DNA from: Deltaproteobacteria bacterium
GTDB lineage: Bacteria > Desulfobacterota > Binatia > Binatales > Binataceae
Assembly: GCA_021780225.1 (NCBI GenBank)
Contig: JAJXZF010000065.1
Location: forward strand, 1 to 64,000
Direction: 5' to 3'
DNA: 64,000 nt
Positions 7,212 through 16,117 of this stretch are shown here, piece by piece. A program made the position numbers and the translations under genes. Every line of letters starts with the position of its first letter. Position 1 is the stretch's first letter. The notes below the pieces were generated by a model, which had not been told where the DNA came from, made no database searches, and saw only the letters and a list, made by a program, of their open reading frames with translations.

Positions 7212-7240
7212 GTCCGGCGCGGCCTGTTCGCCGGCCGGAC
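7212..7240 (+). terminator. GC-rich hairpin after the RAM gene
   Basis: GTCCGGC (7212-7218) and GCCGGAC (7234-7240) can pair just after the stop codon. No T-run follows, so terminator activity is uncertain. Confidence 0.35.
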
Positions 7241-7330
7241 AAATTGTCGCCGGGAAATTTCGGCGCCGCGCGCGAATTGGTTCAGCCGGCGCGCCGGCGT
7301 GAACGACAACGAGCAAGGAACCTGTGAGCG

Positions 7331-7831
7331 ATGGCTGAGTTACCCGTAGTCAAGCGGTTGCGCAAAGAGATGGATACGCTCAAGCGGGAGCTTAATGTCG
7401 AGCTGCCCAAGGAGCTTGAACGCGCGCGTGCGCACGGCGATTTGTCGGAGAACGCCGAATGGGCGATGGCCAAGCAGCGGCAGGAGTTCCTGCGCGCGCG
7501 CCTGAACAACCTGGAAGCGCGCGTCGCCGAACTCGCGATGATCAATATCGAATCGATTCCGCGCGATACGGTCGGGCTGGGCAGCAAGGTGGAACTCGAG
7601 GATTTGGACGAGGGCGGCACTTTCGAATACGAAATCGTGGTGCCGGAGGAAGTGGACGGCGCGCAGAACCGCATCTCGCTTTCATCGCCGCTCGGCCACG
7701 CCTTGATCGGCAAGTCTTCGGACGACGATATTGAAGTGCACACGCCAAAGGGCAAGCGCGCCTATCTGGTGCGGCGGCTGATCACCATCCACGAGATAAT
7801 CGCGCGCGACGCTGAAGCCGGCGGAGAGTAG
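7331..7831 (+). CDS. greA: Transcript cleavage factor GreA
   Basis: The 166-residue product has the N-terminal antiparallel coiled coil followed by the FKBP-like C-terminal domain. The coiled-coil tip reads ARAHGDLSENAEW, with Asp37 and Glu40 in the positions of the Asp/Glu pair that GreA inserts into the RNA polymerase secondary channel to stimulate cleavage of backtracked transcripts. The C-terminal part has SPLGHALIGKSSDDDIEVHTPKG, close to the family signature. GreB is excluded less by sequence than by the typical GreA wording of the tip. The next gene starts 14 bases downstream, suggesting cotranscription. Confidence 0.93.
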   Translation: MAELPVVKRLRKEMDTLKRELNVELPKELERARAHGDLSENAEWAMAKQRQEFLRARLNNLEARVAELAMINIESIPRDTVGLGSKVELEDLDEGGTFEYEIVVPEEVDGAQNRISLSSPLGHALIGKSSDDDIEVHTPKGKRAYLVRRLITIHEIIARDAEAGGE

Positions 7832-7845
7832 GAGCGAACCGGCCG

Positions 7846-8604
7846 ATGGCGCAGGAGAAATCCGGGGTTCCGTTGACGGCGGCGCTCGTGATGGGCGCTT
7901 TGATCGGCTTGGGCGCCGCGACGGGCGGCTACTTTATCAGCAACGGCTTCTATCGCGCGCGCAGCGAACGCTACGTGACCGTCAAAGGTTTGGTCGAGCG
8001 CGATGTTCGCGCGGACCTGGCGCTGTGGACGATCAGCTACAGCGCGGTCGGGCCTGATCTCGCGACCGCAAGCCGCGAACTGGCGCAGGAAACGCGAATC
8101 GCCGCCGATTTCGCGCGTGCGCACGGATTTTCCGCCGGCGAAATCGAAATGCTGCCGACCACCGTCAACGACACTTGGGCGATTCAGTATCCGACCGCGC
8201 ATCCGGCGGCGGATCAGCGCTTTATCGTGAAGGGCGGCGTGCGCATCAGGACTACGAAGGTGGACGCGTTGCGCACGGCCAGCGAAGATTCCAGCGCGCT
8301 GGTGAACGCCGGAGTTGCGTTGGTCGATAACTATCCGCAGGCGCCGCAATATTTTTTCACCCATCTGAACGATATCCGTCCAACGATGCTGGCGCAGGCG
8401 ACGCTCAGCGCGCGCCGGGTTGCGGAGCAATTCGCCGGAGACTCGCACAGCCGGCTTGGACCGATTCGGAGGGCGAATCAGGGCGTGTTCCAGATCACCG
8501 GCCGCGACTCGTCGGGAGAGGGCGACGGCGGCGCCGCGGATCAAGGCTCGATCGAAAAGAAGGTCCGCCTGGTTACGACGGTCGAGTACTACCTGATCGA
8601 TTGA
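7846..8604 (+). CDS. SIMPL domain (DUF541) protein with N-terminal membrane anchor
   Basis: The 252-residue protein has one hydrophobic segment at residues 9-32 (ALVMGALIGLGAATGGYFIS), then a SIMPL/DUF541 domain. Domain hallmarks are ERYVTVKGLVERDVRADLALW, the AQYFFTHLNDIRPTMLAQAT-like block (PQYFFTHLNDIRPTMLAQAT) and a helix with ARRVAEQFA. It probably faces the periplasm as an oligomer. SIMPL proteins (BP26, YggE) are linked to stress and envelope functions but have no defined reaction. It follows greA closely. The downstream 361 bases are non-coding. Confidence 0.85.
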   Translation: MAQEKSGVPLTAALVMGALIGLGAATGGYFISNGFYRARSERYVTVKGLVERDVRADLALWTISYSAVGPDLATASRELAQETRIAADFARAHGFSAGEIEMLPTTVNDTWAIQYPTAHPAADQRFIVKGGVRIRTTKVDALRTASEDSSALVNAGVALVDNYPQAPQYFFTHLNDIRPTMLAQATLSARRVAEQFAGDSHSRLGPIRRANQGVFQITGRDSSGEGDGGAADQGSIEKKVRLVTTVEYYLID

Positions 8605-8965
8605 ATCGCGCCGGGGCGCGGCGATTAGAGATACGAAACGTCACGCGCGTGAGTCTGGCGTTTATCAAGCTTAATCACGCGAGCTGGCGCAGTCGCGGTG
8701 ATAGCGCCTTTCGGCCGGGCGCGCGTTAGGCCGAAAAGTTCAAGGAATTAGCGCATTTTCTGTGGCGCAGATGTCCCACGTGGGAAGGCTGCGCCACATC
8801 GAACGTCGCCCGATGACGCCGTTCCGGCTCTCGCCGAAGATGCGAAACTTGTCAAATTCTCTTTATTTATTAAGCAGATGCCGTTCGCGGCGAAAAACGG
8901 CACGTTCAATGCGTGTACTCCATTTCGAGCGAGGGTTGTGAGTACGGCCAGCCCGGAAAAGGAGT
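8605..8965. other. 361-base non-coding region with several dyad symmetries
   Basis: No supported gene is visible. The stretch contains a perfect 12-bp palindrome TCACGCGCGTGA (8641-8652). It also holds a hairpin TTTCGGCC/GGCCGAAA (8709-8716 and 8729-8736) and the nested palindrome at 8761-8798. The part after 8820 is AT-richer (TTCTCTTTATTTATTAAGC), as expected for a promoter region of the gene at 8966. Confidence 0.6.
8761..8798. promoter_or_regulatory. Nested, co-centred palindrome (candidate operator or RNA hairpin)
   Basis: Outer arms TGTGGCGCAG (8761-8770) and CTGCGCCACA (8789-8798) are perfect 10-bp inverted repeats. Inside, TCCCACGTGGGA (8774-8785) is a perfect 12-bp palindrome. Both share the same centre between 8779 and 8780, with three unpaired bases on each side. 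Co-centred symmetry at two radii suggests binding of two dimers, or a cruciform/hairpin structure. Confidence 0.5.
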
Positions 8966-9424
8966 ATGGCGTTCATGGTGAATCAGGTTGAATCGGAGGG
9001 TGAAGATTTCGGCGGGACGCTGCTGCCGGCGCAATACTACCAGCTCATCAGGCGGCATTCGCCGCTGGGCGGCGAGATGCGGTTACTCTACGCTGTCCTC
9101 GAAGACGCGATGCGCTGCTATCTGGCGACGCGCAACGCCCGCTCACGGCATCAGCGGATTCGATTCATCGAAGTTCAGAACTGGTTCGGGCCGCGGCCGC
9201 CATGGGCGCCGCCGGCGACCGGACTGTTCGCCTTCGAGCCGCTATGCGATGCGCTTGGGATCAACCCCGACGCCGTGCGCAATTGCCTGCAAACCATGAC
9301 GCTGTCGGATGTGCCTACACGACGTCATCGGCGAACCGCGCCGTCCACGGTCGGGACGCGCCGGCGGCGTCAGCGCATGCGGCGTCAAGGCGTTGCAAAT
9401 CACGACGCTTTGATCGCGGTCTGA
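8966..9424 (+). CDS. Hypothetical protein, basic C-terminus
   Basis: I do not recognise a family in this product of up to 152 residues. The first part is ordered-looking: LLPAQYYQLIRRHSPLGGEMRLLYAVLEDAMRCYLAT, then FIEVQNWFGPRPPWAP and FEPLCDALGINPDAVRNCLQ, a short helix-turn-helix-like segment. The last 40 residues are Arg-rich (RRHRRTAPSTVGTRRRRQRMRRQ). GGAG at 8961 sits too close to the ATG at 8966. The in-frame ATG at 8975 (spacing 10) is the likelier start. It ends two bases before the histidine-kinase start, so it probably belongs to that operon. Confidence 0.6.
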   Translation: MAFMVNQVESEGEDFGGTLLPAQYYQLIRRHSPLGGEMRLLYAVLEDAMRCYLATRNARSRHQRIRFIEVQNWFGPRPPWAPPATGLFAFEPLCDALGINPDAVRNCLQTMTLSDVPTRRHRRTAPSTVGTRRRRQRMRRQGVANHDALIAV

Positions 9425-9426
9425 TC

Positions 9427-10827
9427 ATGCAGGATGGGCGCAGTCGGGAGATTTTGACCACTGTGGCTCACAAATTGAGATCGCAGCTCGCATTCGCCGC
9501 GATTCCAGGAAGCGTGGCTTTCTACTACCTGTTCATCGGTACGATATGGGTTGTTGCCTCTGAAATACTGCTGCCGTCCGAATTATATTGGATGGGAGTA
9601 ATTAATCGCGCCGCGTTCGTCATCATCACCGGAGTGGTTTTCTACGCCGGTCTCGCGATCTGGGGCCGGCGGATGAATCAAATCGAAGAAAAATTGCGCG
9701 AAGCGCTCACCCGCGCCAACGCTTATTTCGAGTCCGCCCAATGGGGAATTATCAGCGTGGATCGCGGAGGCTTGATTCGCAGCGTCAATCCTAAAGCGCA
9801 GGAACTATTTGGGTACGCCAGCGGCGAGTTGGTAGGCCAATCGATAGATCTGCTCGTGCCCGAACGGATTCGCGCGCTTCACGCCGGCCATCGCGAGGCT
9901 TTTTTCGCGGCGCCTCGCAACCGGCCAATGGGCATCGGAATCGATCTGATCGCCCGGCGCAAGGACGGCTCGGAATTTCCGGTCGAGGTTAGTCTCCATC
10001 TGATCAAGACCGAGACGGGCGGCGTCGTCAGCGCTTTTGTTTCGGACATCGGCGAGAGACTCAAGCTCGAGCGTGAGGCGCGGCGCGGCGAGACGCTGAC
10101 CGCGCTGGGCGCCGTTGCGGCCGGCGTGGCGCATGAATTGAACAATCCGCTCGCGGTGGTCTCGTCGCGAATCGAATTGATGATGCAGACAGGCGCCGGC
10201 GATCTGTCGCCGCAGATGCGCGAAGACCTGGAAGTGGTTAGACGCAACGCCGGACGAGCTAGCAAGATCGCGTCCGAACTCCTCAATTCCGCGCGCCAGC
10301 GCCGCCTCGAACGGCAGCCGGTGAAACTGAACGATCTGATTAACGAGACCGTGCTTTTGTTTCGCGAGCAGTTTCGGCGCGACGCGATCGCGCTGACCGT
10401 TGCGATAGCCGAGTCGCTACCTCCTGTAAAGGGCGATCGCAGCGCGCTTGGACAGGTGCTGATTAATCTTTTGAGCAACGCGCGCGACGCGATTGGCTCC
10501 AATGGAGAAGTTCGGATTAAAGCCGCGGAAGCCCCCGAGCGGCCGGGGTATGTACAGTTTCGCGTCGAGGACAGCGGTCCGGGAATTTCAGCGGAGGCCA
10601 AAGCCCGGATTTTTGACGTTTTCTATACGACGAAGCAAAACGGCACGGGACTTGGCTTGTGGTTGTCGCGCAGAATCGTGCTCGAACATCAGGGAAATAT
10701 AGAAGTCGAGTCGGGGCCGGACAGAGGTACGGCATTTACAATCACGCTCCCTATCGCGGCGAATGACGACCGGACGGCGAGGCAGGAAGTGGCGCATGGC
10801 AACGCGGCAGGCGCGCCTTCGACCTGA
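9427..10827 (+). CDS. PAS-domain sensor histidine kinase
   Basis: The ATG at 9427 gives 466 residues. Two membrane segments (about 21-49 and 62-79) form a short hairpin. A PAS domain follows (about 96-208, beginning AYFESAQWGIISVDRGG). Then comes the dimerisation domain with GVAHELNNP, where His236 is the phosphorylation site. The C-terminal ATPase domain has the N box INLLSNARDAIG, G1 DSGPGIS and G2 GTGLGLWLSRRIV. The HELNNPL H-box is of the NtrB-like class often paired with sigma-54 activators. A receiver-only gene follows on the same strand, and an NtrC-type regulator is convergent with both. The signal is unknown. Confidence 0.92.
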   Translation: MQDGRSREILTTVAHKLRSQLAFAAIPGSVAFYYLFIGTIWVVASEILLPSELYWMGVINRAAFVIITGVVFYAGLAIWGRRMNQIEEKLREALTRANAYFESAQWGIISVDRGGLIRSVNPKAQELFGYASGELVGQSIDLLVPERIRALHAGHREAFFAAPRNRPMGIGIDLIARRKDGSEFPVEVSLHLIKTETGGVVSAFVSDIGERLKLEREARRGETLTALGAVAAGVAHELNNPLAVVSSRIELMMQTGAGDLSPQMREDLEVVRRNAGRASKIASELLNSARQRRLERQPVKLNDLINETVLLFREQFRRDAIALTVAIAESLPPVKGDRSALGQVLINLLSNARDAIGSNGEVRIKAAEAPERPGYVQFRVEDSGPGISAEAKARIFDVFYTTKQNGTGLGLWLSRRIVLEHQGNIEVESGPDRGTAFTITLPIAANDDRTARQEVAHGNAAGAPST

Positions 10828-10858
10828 CGTATCGGTTTTGTGTAACGAGAGAAAAGAC

Positions 10859-11248
10859 GTGGAAGCGCCAAGAAAGATACTGATCGTCGATGACGAGCGC
10901 GATCTGGTCGAAACCTGCGCACGGTTTCTTGGACTTTCACGTTACGAATGCGCGCGGGCGTTCAACAAGTCCGAGGCGATTCGCAGCATCGACGAATTCA
11001 AACCCCATCTGGTGCTGACTGATTTGCATCTGCCGGACGGTACCGGGTTCGAAATCGTCAGATACGCGCGATCAAAAAATCCACAATCGCTGGCGATTAT
11101 GATCACGGCATATCATTCGCCCGACGCGGAGAAAGCTGTCGTCGAAGCAGGCGCGAACGCCTATTTGCCCAAACCGTTCGCGATGTCCGAACTTGGCAGA
11201 ACGGTCGCGATGACGTTTGACGAAATCTTTCTGAGCGCTCCGCTTTGA
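10859..11248 (+). CDS. Single-domain response regulator (receiver only)
   Basis: Starting at the GTG at 10859, the 129-residue product is just a CheY-like receiver. Asp11/Asp12 bind metal, Asp55 (in LVLTDLHLPD) accepts the phosphate, and Thr83 and Lys105 (LPKPF) complete the site. There is no output domain. An ATG at 10796 that overlaps the kinase 3' end would add 21 residues, but the GTG fits the receiver boundary. It could relay phosphate between the kinase and the convergent NtrC-type regulator, compete for phosphate, or act by protein contact. The stop codon lies 16 bases from the stop of the convergent gene. Confidence 0.85.
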   Translation: MEAPRKILIVDDERDLVETCARFLGLSRYECARAFNKSEAIRSIDEFKPHLVLTDLHLPDGTGFEIVRYARSKNPQSLAIMITAYHSPDAEKAVVEAGANAYLPKPFAMSELGRTVAMTFDEIFLSAPL

Positions 11249-11264
11249 TTGGCGGGAGCGGCGA

Positions 11265-12659
11265 TTAGCGGACGCGATGTTTGTTCAACAGGCGATGCAG
11301 AGTTTTGCGATCGACCCCGGCCGCGCGCGCGGCTTGCGAGACGTTGCCGCCTTCCCGGCGTAATACTTCGGAGACGTACGACGCTTCAAGCTGGCCGATC
11401 CATCGTTCTTTCGCTTCCTTCAGAGTCAGCTTCAGCGTTTCGTCGTTGGCGACGGGCAGGGCCGGATCGGCGGGTTCAGCCGCATCCGTCGATTGGGCCT
11501 GCAGATGCGTGGGCAGGTCGGCGGGCGAAATCATTTCGGTGTCGGCAAGGGCGCAGGCGCGCTCCACGATGTTGCGCAGTTCGCGGATATTTCCCGGCCA
11601 ATGGTATGTCTCCAGCAGCGCAAGCACTTCAGCCGTGAAGCCGCGCGGTCCCTGGCGTCCCTCCGTAAATTTGCGCAGGAACGTGTACGCGAGCAGAGTG
11701 ATATCGCCTTTGCGATCGCGCATGGGCGGCAGCACGATGTCGATCACGTTGATGCGATAAAAGAGATCCTCGCGAAATTCGCCGTGCGCGGCCAGCTCGC
11801 GCAGGTTGCGGTTGGTCGCCGAGACCACGCGCAAATCGATCGCGATCTCGCGTGTGCCGCCGACCCTGCGAATCCGCCGTTCCTGAATCGCGCGGAGCAA
11901 TTTCGCCTGCAGACCCTGCGGCAATTCGCCGATTTCATCGAGGAACAAAGTGCCGCGGTCGGCGGTTTCCATGAGCCCCAGCTTGGACGCGGCGGCGCCG
12001 GTAAACGCGCCTTTTTCGTGACCGAAGAGTTCGGACTCAAGCAGATTTTCCGGCAGCGACGCGCAATCGACGGGTACGAACGGATATTTCGCGCGCGGGC
12101 TGTTGGCGTGAATCGCGCGCGCGATCAACTCTTTCCCGGTTCCGGATTCGCCAAGCACCAAAACGTTCGCATCGGAACGCGCGGCCTTGCGCACGAGTTC
12201 GAGCGAGCGATGCAATGCGGCGCTGCGGCCGACGATATTCTCGAAGCCAAAAGTCTGCTGAAGTTGATCGCGCAGATTCTTGTTTTCAAGCGTAAGCCGC
12301 CGCTGCGCCAGCGCCCGTTCAACCGACACCACCAACTGATCGAGCGTGAACGGCTTGGACAGGTAATCGAAAGCGCCTTCGCGCACGGCCGCGACGGCGG
12401 ATTCGATGGTCGCGTACGCCGTCAGCATAATGACCGGAAGCGACGGATCGATTTCGTGCGCGTGGTGCAGCAAATCGATGCCGTCCATCGCGGGCATCCG
12501 CAAATCCGTCAAGAGCACGTCGGGGCGTTCCGTCTCGAGCAATTCGAGCGCCCGTCGCGGATCGGTCGAGGCGATGCATTCATGACCCGCGGTCGCCAGA
12601 ATCCGGCGACAGGTTTCGATCATGTCCGCTTCGTCGTCGAGAATCAGAATTCGTTCCAT
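11265..12659 (-). CDS. Sigma-54-dependent response regulator, NtrC family
   Basis: The 464-residue protein has three domains. The receiver (1-115) has Asp52 in LLTDLRMPAMDG. The AAA+ domain (about 142-380) contains Walker A GESGTGKE (170-177), the sigma-54 contact loop GAFTGA (217-222), Walker B GTLFLDEIGEL and the sensor region RVGGTREIAIDLRVV. A Fis-type helix-turn-helix lies at the end (VSQAARAAGVDRKTLHRLLNKH). All catalytic features for ATP-driven opening of sigma-54 promoters are present. It is convergent with the kinase/receiver pair, so the three genes probably form one signalling unit. I did not find a clear -24/-12 sequence that would identify its target in this window. Confidence 0.93.
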   Translation of the reverse strand: MERILILDDEADMIETCRRILATAGHECIASTDPRRALELLETERPDVLLTDLRMPAMDGIDLLHHAHEIDPSLPVIMLTAYATIESAVAAVREGAFDYLSKPFTLDQLVVSVERALAQRRLTLENKNLRDQLQQTFGFENIVGRSAALHRSLELVRKAARSDANVLVLGESGTGKELIARAIHANSPRAKYPFVPVDCASLPENLLESELFGHEKGAFTGAAASKLGLMETADRGTLFLDEIGELPQGLQAKLLRAIQERRIRRVGGTREIAIDLRVVSATNRNLRELAAHGEFREDLFYRINVIDIVLPPMRDRKGDITLLAYTFLRKFTEGRQGPRGFTAEVLALLETYHWPGNIRELRNIVERACALADTEMISPADLPTHLQAQSTDAAEPADPALPVANDETLKLTLKEAKERWIGQLEASYVSEVLRREGGNVSQAARAAGVDRKTLHRLLNKHRVR

Positions 12660-12796
12660 CGCATGCGGCCGTTCGTGCGTAGCTCGCGTTCGGGCGGCTA
12701 TTTATGCTCTATCGTCTAAAATAGGTCTGGTGCGCAAGCGTTTTTTAGCGGGTGACCGGGATCGGTTATCGCTACAGCGCCGTCAAGAGTAAAATT

Positions 12797-14503
12797 TTAG
12801 CGGCGGGAGAGCAGTGCGTCCACCGGCAGGGTGTTAAAGACGTCTCCGGGCTCGATCCATCCGCGGCGCGCCTGCAGCACGCCTCCGGAGAGGCCGTCAA
12901 AGTCGCGCGGACTATGCGCGTCGCTGGTGATGACCAGTTTCACACCGGCGTGTTTCGCGGCCAGACAATCCGTATCGGTCAAATCGAGCCGGTCGGGCTG
13001 GCTGTTCACCTCGAGCGCGCAGCCCTCGTCCCGCGCCGCCTTCAATACCTCCGCCAGATCGAAATGGCTCGGTTCACGCTTCCCGATCGAGCGGTTGCTG
13101 GGATGGCCGATCGAATCGACGTTGGGATTTTTAATCGCGCGAACAATCCGGCGCGTCATCGCTTTCTCGTCTTCGCCCAGCCTGGAATGGACGGAGGCGA
13201 CGACCCATTCCAGTTCAGCCAGAGCGCGGTCCGGCAAATCGAGCGCGCCGTCGTCGAGGATATCCACTTCGATGCCGCGCAGAATGCGGACTCCGACCCG
13301 ATCGGCGACCCGCTCGATCTCTTTGCGCTGCTCACGGAGGCGGGCGGGATCGAGTCCATGCGCCATCGCAAGCCGCCGTGAATGATCGGTGAGCGCGAAG
13401 TATTCGAGGCCCCGTGCGCGCGCGCCGCGAGCCATTTCCTCGATGGTCGCGCGGCCGTCGGTCCAATTCGAATGCGCATGCAGGTCGCCGCGCAGATCGC
13501 CGGCGGAAATCAGATGCGGCAGATGGCCGCGTCCCGACGCGGCCTCGATTTCGCCGCGATCCTCGCGCAGTTCCGGGGGAATAAAATGCAGTCCCAGCGC
13601 CTTGTAAACGCCGTCTTCGTCCGCGCCGGCGAGGCGCCGCTTGCCGCGAAAGAGGCCGTATTCATTGAGCAGCAGACCGGCGCCTTGCGCGATTTTGCGC
13701 AAATGCACGCTGTGGGCCTTCGAGCCGGTGAAATAGACCAGCGCGGCGCCCCAGCTTTCGGAATCGATCACGCGCAAGTCAACTTGCGGACCGCCGCGCA
13801 ACACCACGCTCGCCTTGGTTTCGCCCGCGCCGAGTCGGCGTTCGACCGCTTCGAAAGAGAGAAACCGCTTCATCACCGCCGCCGCGTCGGTCGCGGCCGC
13901 CAGCAAATCGATATCGCCAACGGTTTCGCGGCCGCGCCGCAAACTGCCCGCGATCGCGACGTTCTCGACGCCGCGCGCGGCCTTTATCCATTCGAGCAAT
14001 TCATGCGCGACCGCGGCCGCCTCGTGACGCGGCCAACGTTTTTCAGCCGGCTCGGCGCCGCGGGCTTCCAGAGCTTTCAGCAGCCGTTCTTCGCTTTTGG
14101 GGCCGAAGCCGCCGATCGCGCCGAGCTGGCCCGCGGCAAGCGCGCGGCGCAGATCGGCGAGGCCGGAGATTTTGAGCCGGTCATGAAGCAGCTTGATGCG
14201 TTTCGGCCCGAGTCCCGGCAGCGAACGCAGTTCCAGCAGTCCGGCCGGGAAAGTCTTTTTAAGCCGGGCGTGCAGCGGCACTTCGCCGCCCGCCGCGAGA
14301 GTCGCGATTTTTTCGGCGAGGTCCGCGCCGATTCCGGGTAATGCGTCGATCTGCTCGCGCGACAATCCCGACAGCGCCGCCGGGTAATCCTGAACCGTCC
14401 GCGCCGCGTTGCGATAGGCGCGCACGCGGAAGAAATTTTCGCCGGTCATCTCGAGCATGTCGGCGATTTCTTGCAGCACGCGGGCAATTTCGTCGTTCCG
14501 CAT
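12797..14503 (-). CDS. polX: DNA polymerase/3'-5' exonuclease PolX
   Basis: The 568-residue protein has the bacterial PolX layout. An N-terminal 8-kDa-like domain begins MRNDEIARVLQEIADMLEM, with helix-hairpin-helix segments (ALPGIGADLAEKI, LPGLGPKRIKLL). A polymerase-beta palm follows with the nucleotidyltransferase motif GSLRRGRETVGDIDLL, and a C-terminal PHP domain with DLHAHSNWTDG, HSRRLAMAHG, GIEVDIL and DAHSPRD. The GS..G and D.D residues in the palm and the His/Asp ligands in the PHP domain all look intact. PolX fills short gaps in base-excision-type repair, and PHP supplies Mn-dependent nuclease activity. Its length is normal and it is probably monocistronic. Confidence 0.94.
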   Translation of the reverse strand: MRNDEIARVLQEIADMLEMTGENFFRVRAYRNAARTVQDYPAALSGLSREQIDALPGIGADLAEKIATLAAGGEVPLHARLKKTFPAGLLELRSLPGLGPKRIKLLHDRLKISGLADLRRALAAGQLGAIGGFGPKSEERLLKALEARGAEPAEKRWPRHEAAAVAHELLEWIKAARGVENVAIAGSLRRGRETVGDIDLLAAATDAAAVMKRFLSFEAVERRLGAGETKASVVLRGGPQVDLRVIDSESWGAALVYFTGSKAHSVHLRKIAQGAGLLLNEYGLFRGKRRLAGADEDGVYKALGLHFIPPELREDRGEIEAASGRGHLPHLISAGDLRGDLHAHSNWTDGRATIEEMARGARARGLEYFALTDHSRRLAMAHGLDPARLREQRKEIERVADRVGVRILRGIEVDILDDGALDLPDRALAELEWVVASVHSRLGEDEKAMTRRIVRAIKNPNVDSIGHPSNRSIGKREPSHFDLAEVLKAARDEGCALEVNSQPDRLDLTDTDCLAAKHAGVKLVITSDAHSPRDFDGLSGGVLQARRGWIEPGDVFNTLPVDALLSRR

Positions 14504-14608
14504 TGCAAGCTCGCGGCGCCAGGCGGCGCGCTTGAATTTTACGATGGCGCCGCCGGCGTTGTCATCGAGTTTAAGCCGGCCGGCCAGCCGCCGGATCGCG
14601 GCGGATAA

Positions 14609-16072
14609 TCAGTCGTCATGGAGCATCCGCGCGACCGCATCCTCGATCGCCGTATCCGCGAAGAAGCGCGGATTCATCGACGCCCACATCCGCACCGGAT
14701 TGCGGAAGACGAAATCGCGAAAATCCCGCTCCGTGATCAAGCCGTGCTCGACCAATTCATAAGCCTCTTCGGTCACCTCGGTCATGTCGGGCACGTCCCA
14801 ATGGCCGATGTCGGAGCTGAAGAGGACATTATGCCGCGCGCCGAGCGGGTTCACGCGATCGTTGAACGCCCAGGCGTTGATTGGATCGTCCGCTTCACAT
14901 CCGAAGAAAAAGCTGCGCGCAAAGATCTCGCGAATATCTTCAGCGCGCTCGATTCCACATGCCGCGAACTCGTCCAGCATCGCAGGGTCTTCGTTGGCGC
15001 CGCTGAATCTTTCTCCGGCCGCGGCGAGCCGTTCGATTTTGTCCTGCACGGCGGCTGTTCCGTACTGCCGGCACAGATCGTAAAACATCCGCCGGTCGAG
15101 ATTGGCGGGATTATAATCTTCGACCGCCTGCCGATTGCGTTTGCGCCAGTGCGCGATCAGGTCCGAATAAAGCGTGCAGGCCCATCCGGCGCCGCCTTCG
15201 AGAAAAGCGAACTTGAGCGCGGGAAAACGTTTCGGCACGCCGCCCATGAAGAGCGCTTTGCACACCGCTTCGCCGGCGGCCGCGAAATTGCCGATATGGT
15301 TGTAGACGTAATTGTTGACCGAGTTCCGGCTGCCCCATCCCATGCTGCTCGAATGGAACGTCGCGGGCACGCCCAGCTCGACGCATTTGGCCCACACCGG
15401 GTCGTAATCGTGAAGGCTGTCGAGCGCGAGGTTGTCGACCCAAAACGCCCAGCGCACGGCTTCAGGGGCGCGTTTGAGCACTGTCGCGATCGGACGGCGG
15501 ACGTTGCCCGGCATCATCACGGCTTTGAAACCGAGCTTTCGGACGGCGAATTCCAGCTCGTCGATCGCTTCCTCCGGCGTATGCATCGGCACGACCGCCA
15601 CCGGCGCGATGCGGTCGGCGAATTCGCGAAACAGGTCCGCGTGGTACATGTTGTAGGCGCGGCTGGCGCCGCGGCGCAGTTCCTCGTCTTCGAGATGCGC
15701 CGCGAACATCGCGAGCGTTGGATAGAGCACCGTGAAATCGAGGCCGAACTGGTCCATCCGCTCATATAGCAGCTTCGGGAGGGTCGCGGTCGCGCGATCG
15801 AGCGTGTTGCGGGTCGGGAAGGCCCACCACGGCGGCCGCGTCGCCCGGCGCTCCATCCGTTCCTCCGGCGTCAACCGATGCCATCCGCCGCCAGCGCCGC
15901 GGCCGTTGCCGTTTTTGAAACGATCGGCCAGAGCCGGTCCGCCGACCTGCTTCAAATAATCGGAAATCGCGGGGGCGAATTCGATCGTGTGGCCGTCGGA
16001 ATCGATCACCGGATGGTTCAGGCGGGCGCGCACGGCGGCCGATTTCGATGCGCCGGAATGGATAGCGGCCAT
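14609..16072 (-). CDS. Amidohydrolase family protein (Amidohydro_2, ACMSD-like)
   Basis: The 487-residue product starts with HPVIDSDGHTIEF, equivalent to the first metal motif of the ACMSD-type amidohydrolases but with DGH in place of HxH. It continues with a TIM-barrel pattern including VAVVPMHTPEEAIDELEFA, GVPATFHSSSMG, PALKFAFLEGGAGW and FSSDIGHWD, where metal-binding His and Asp residues are expected. Proteins of this type are common in soil bacteria and cleave or decarboxylate organic acids, but the substrate cannot be read from sequence. GGGAG sits about ten bases before the ATG. It lies 45 bases upstream of the CoA-transferase genes' downstream end on the same strand, and may share their catabolic pathway. 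Confidence 0.8.
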   Translation of the reverse strand: MAAIHSGASKSAAVRARLNHPVIDSDGHTIEFAPAISDYLKQVGGPALADRFKNGNGRGAGGGWHRLTPEERMERRATRPPWWAFPTRNTLDRATATLPKLLYERMDQFGLDFTVLYPTLAMFAAHLEDEELRRGASRAYNMYHADLFREFADRIAPVAVVPMHTPEEAIDELEFAVRKLGFKAVMMPGNVRRPIATVLKRAPEAVRWAFWVDNLALDSLHDYDPVWAKCVELGVPATFHSSSMGWGSRNSVNNYVYNHIGNFAAAGEAVCKALFMGGVPKRFPALKFAFLEGGAGWACTLYSDLIAHWRKRNRQAVEDYNPANLDRRMFYDLCRQYGTAAVQDKIERLAAAGERFSGANEDPAMLDEFAACGIERAEDIREIFARSFFFGCEADDPINAWAFNDRVNPLGARHNVLFSSDIGHWDVPDMTEVTEEAYELVEHGLITERDFRDFVFRNPVRMWASMNPRFFADTAIEDAVARMLHDD

Positions 16073-16117
16073 GATTCGGTTAACTCCCTTGAATGATTCG
16101 GACGGAACGGATCGGGG

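Noticed and set aside
8605-8965. Sigma-54 (-24/-12) promoter upstream of the kinase cluster
   Set aside because: TGGCGCAG occurs twice (near 8684 and 8763) but no TTGC-type -12 element follows at the required spacing.
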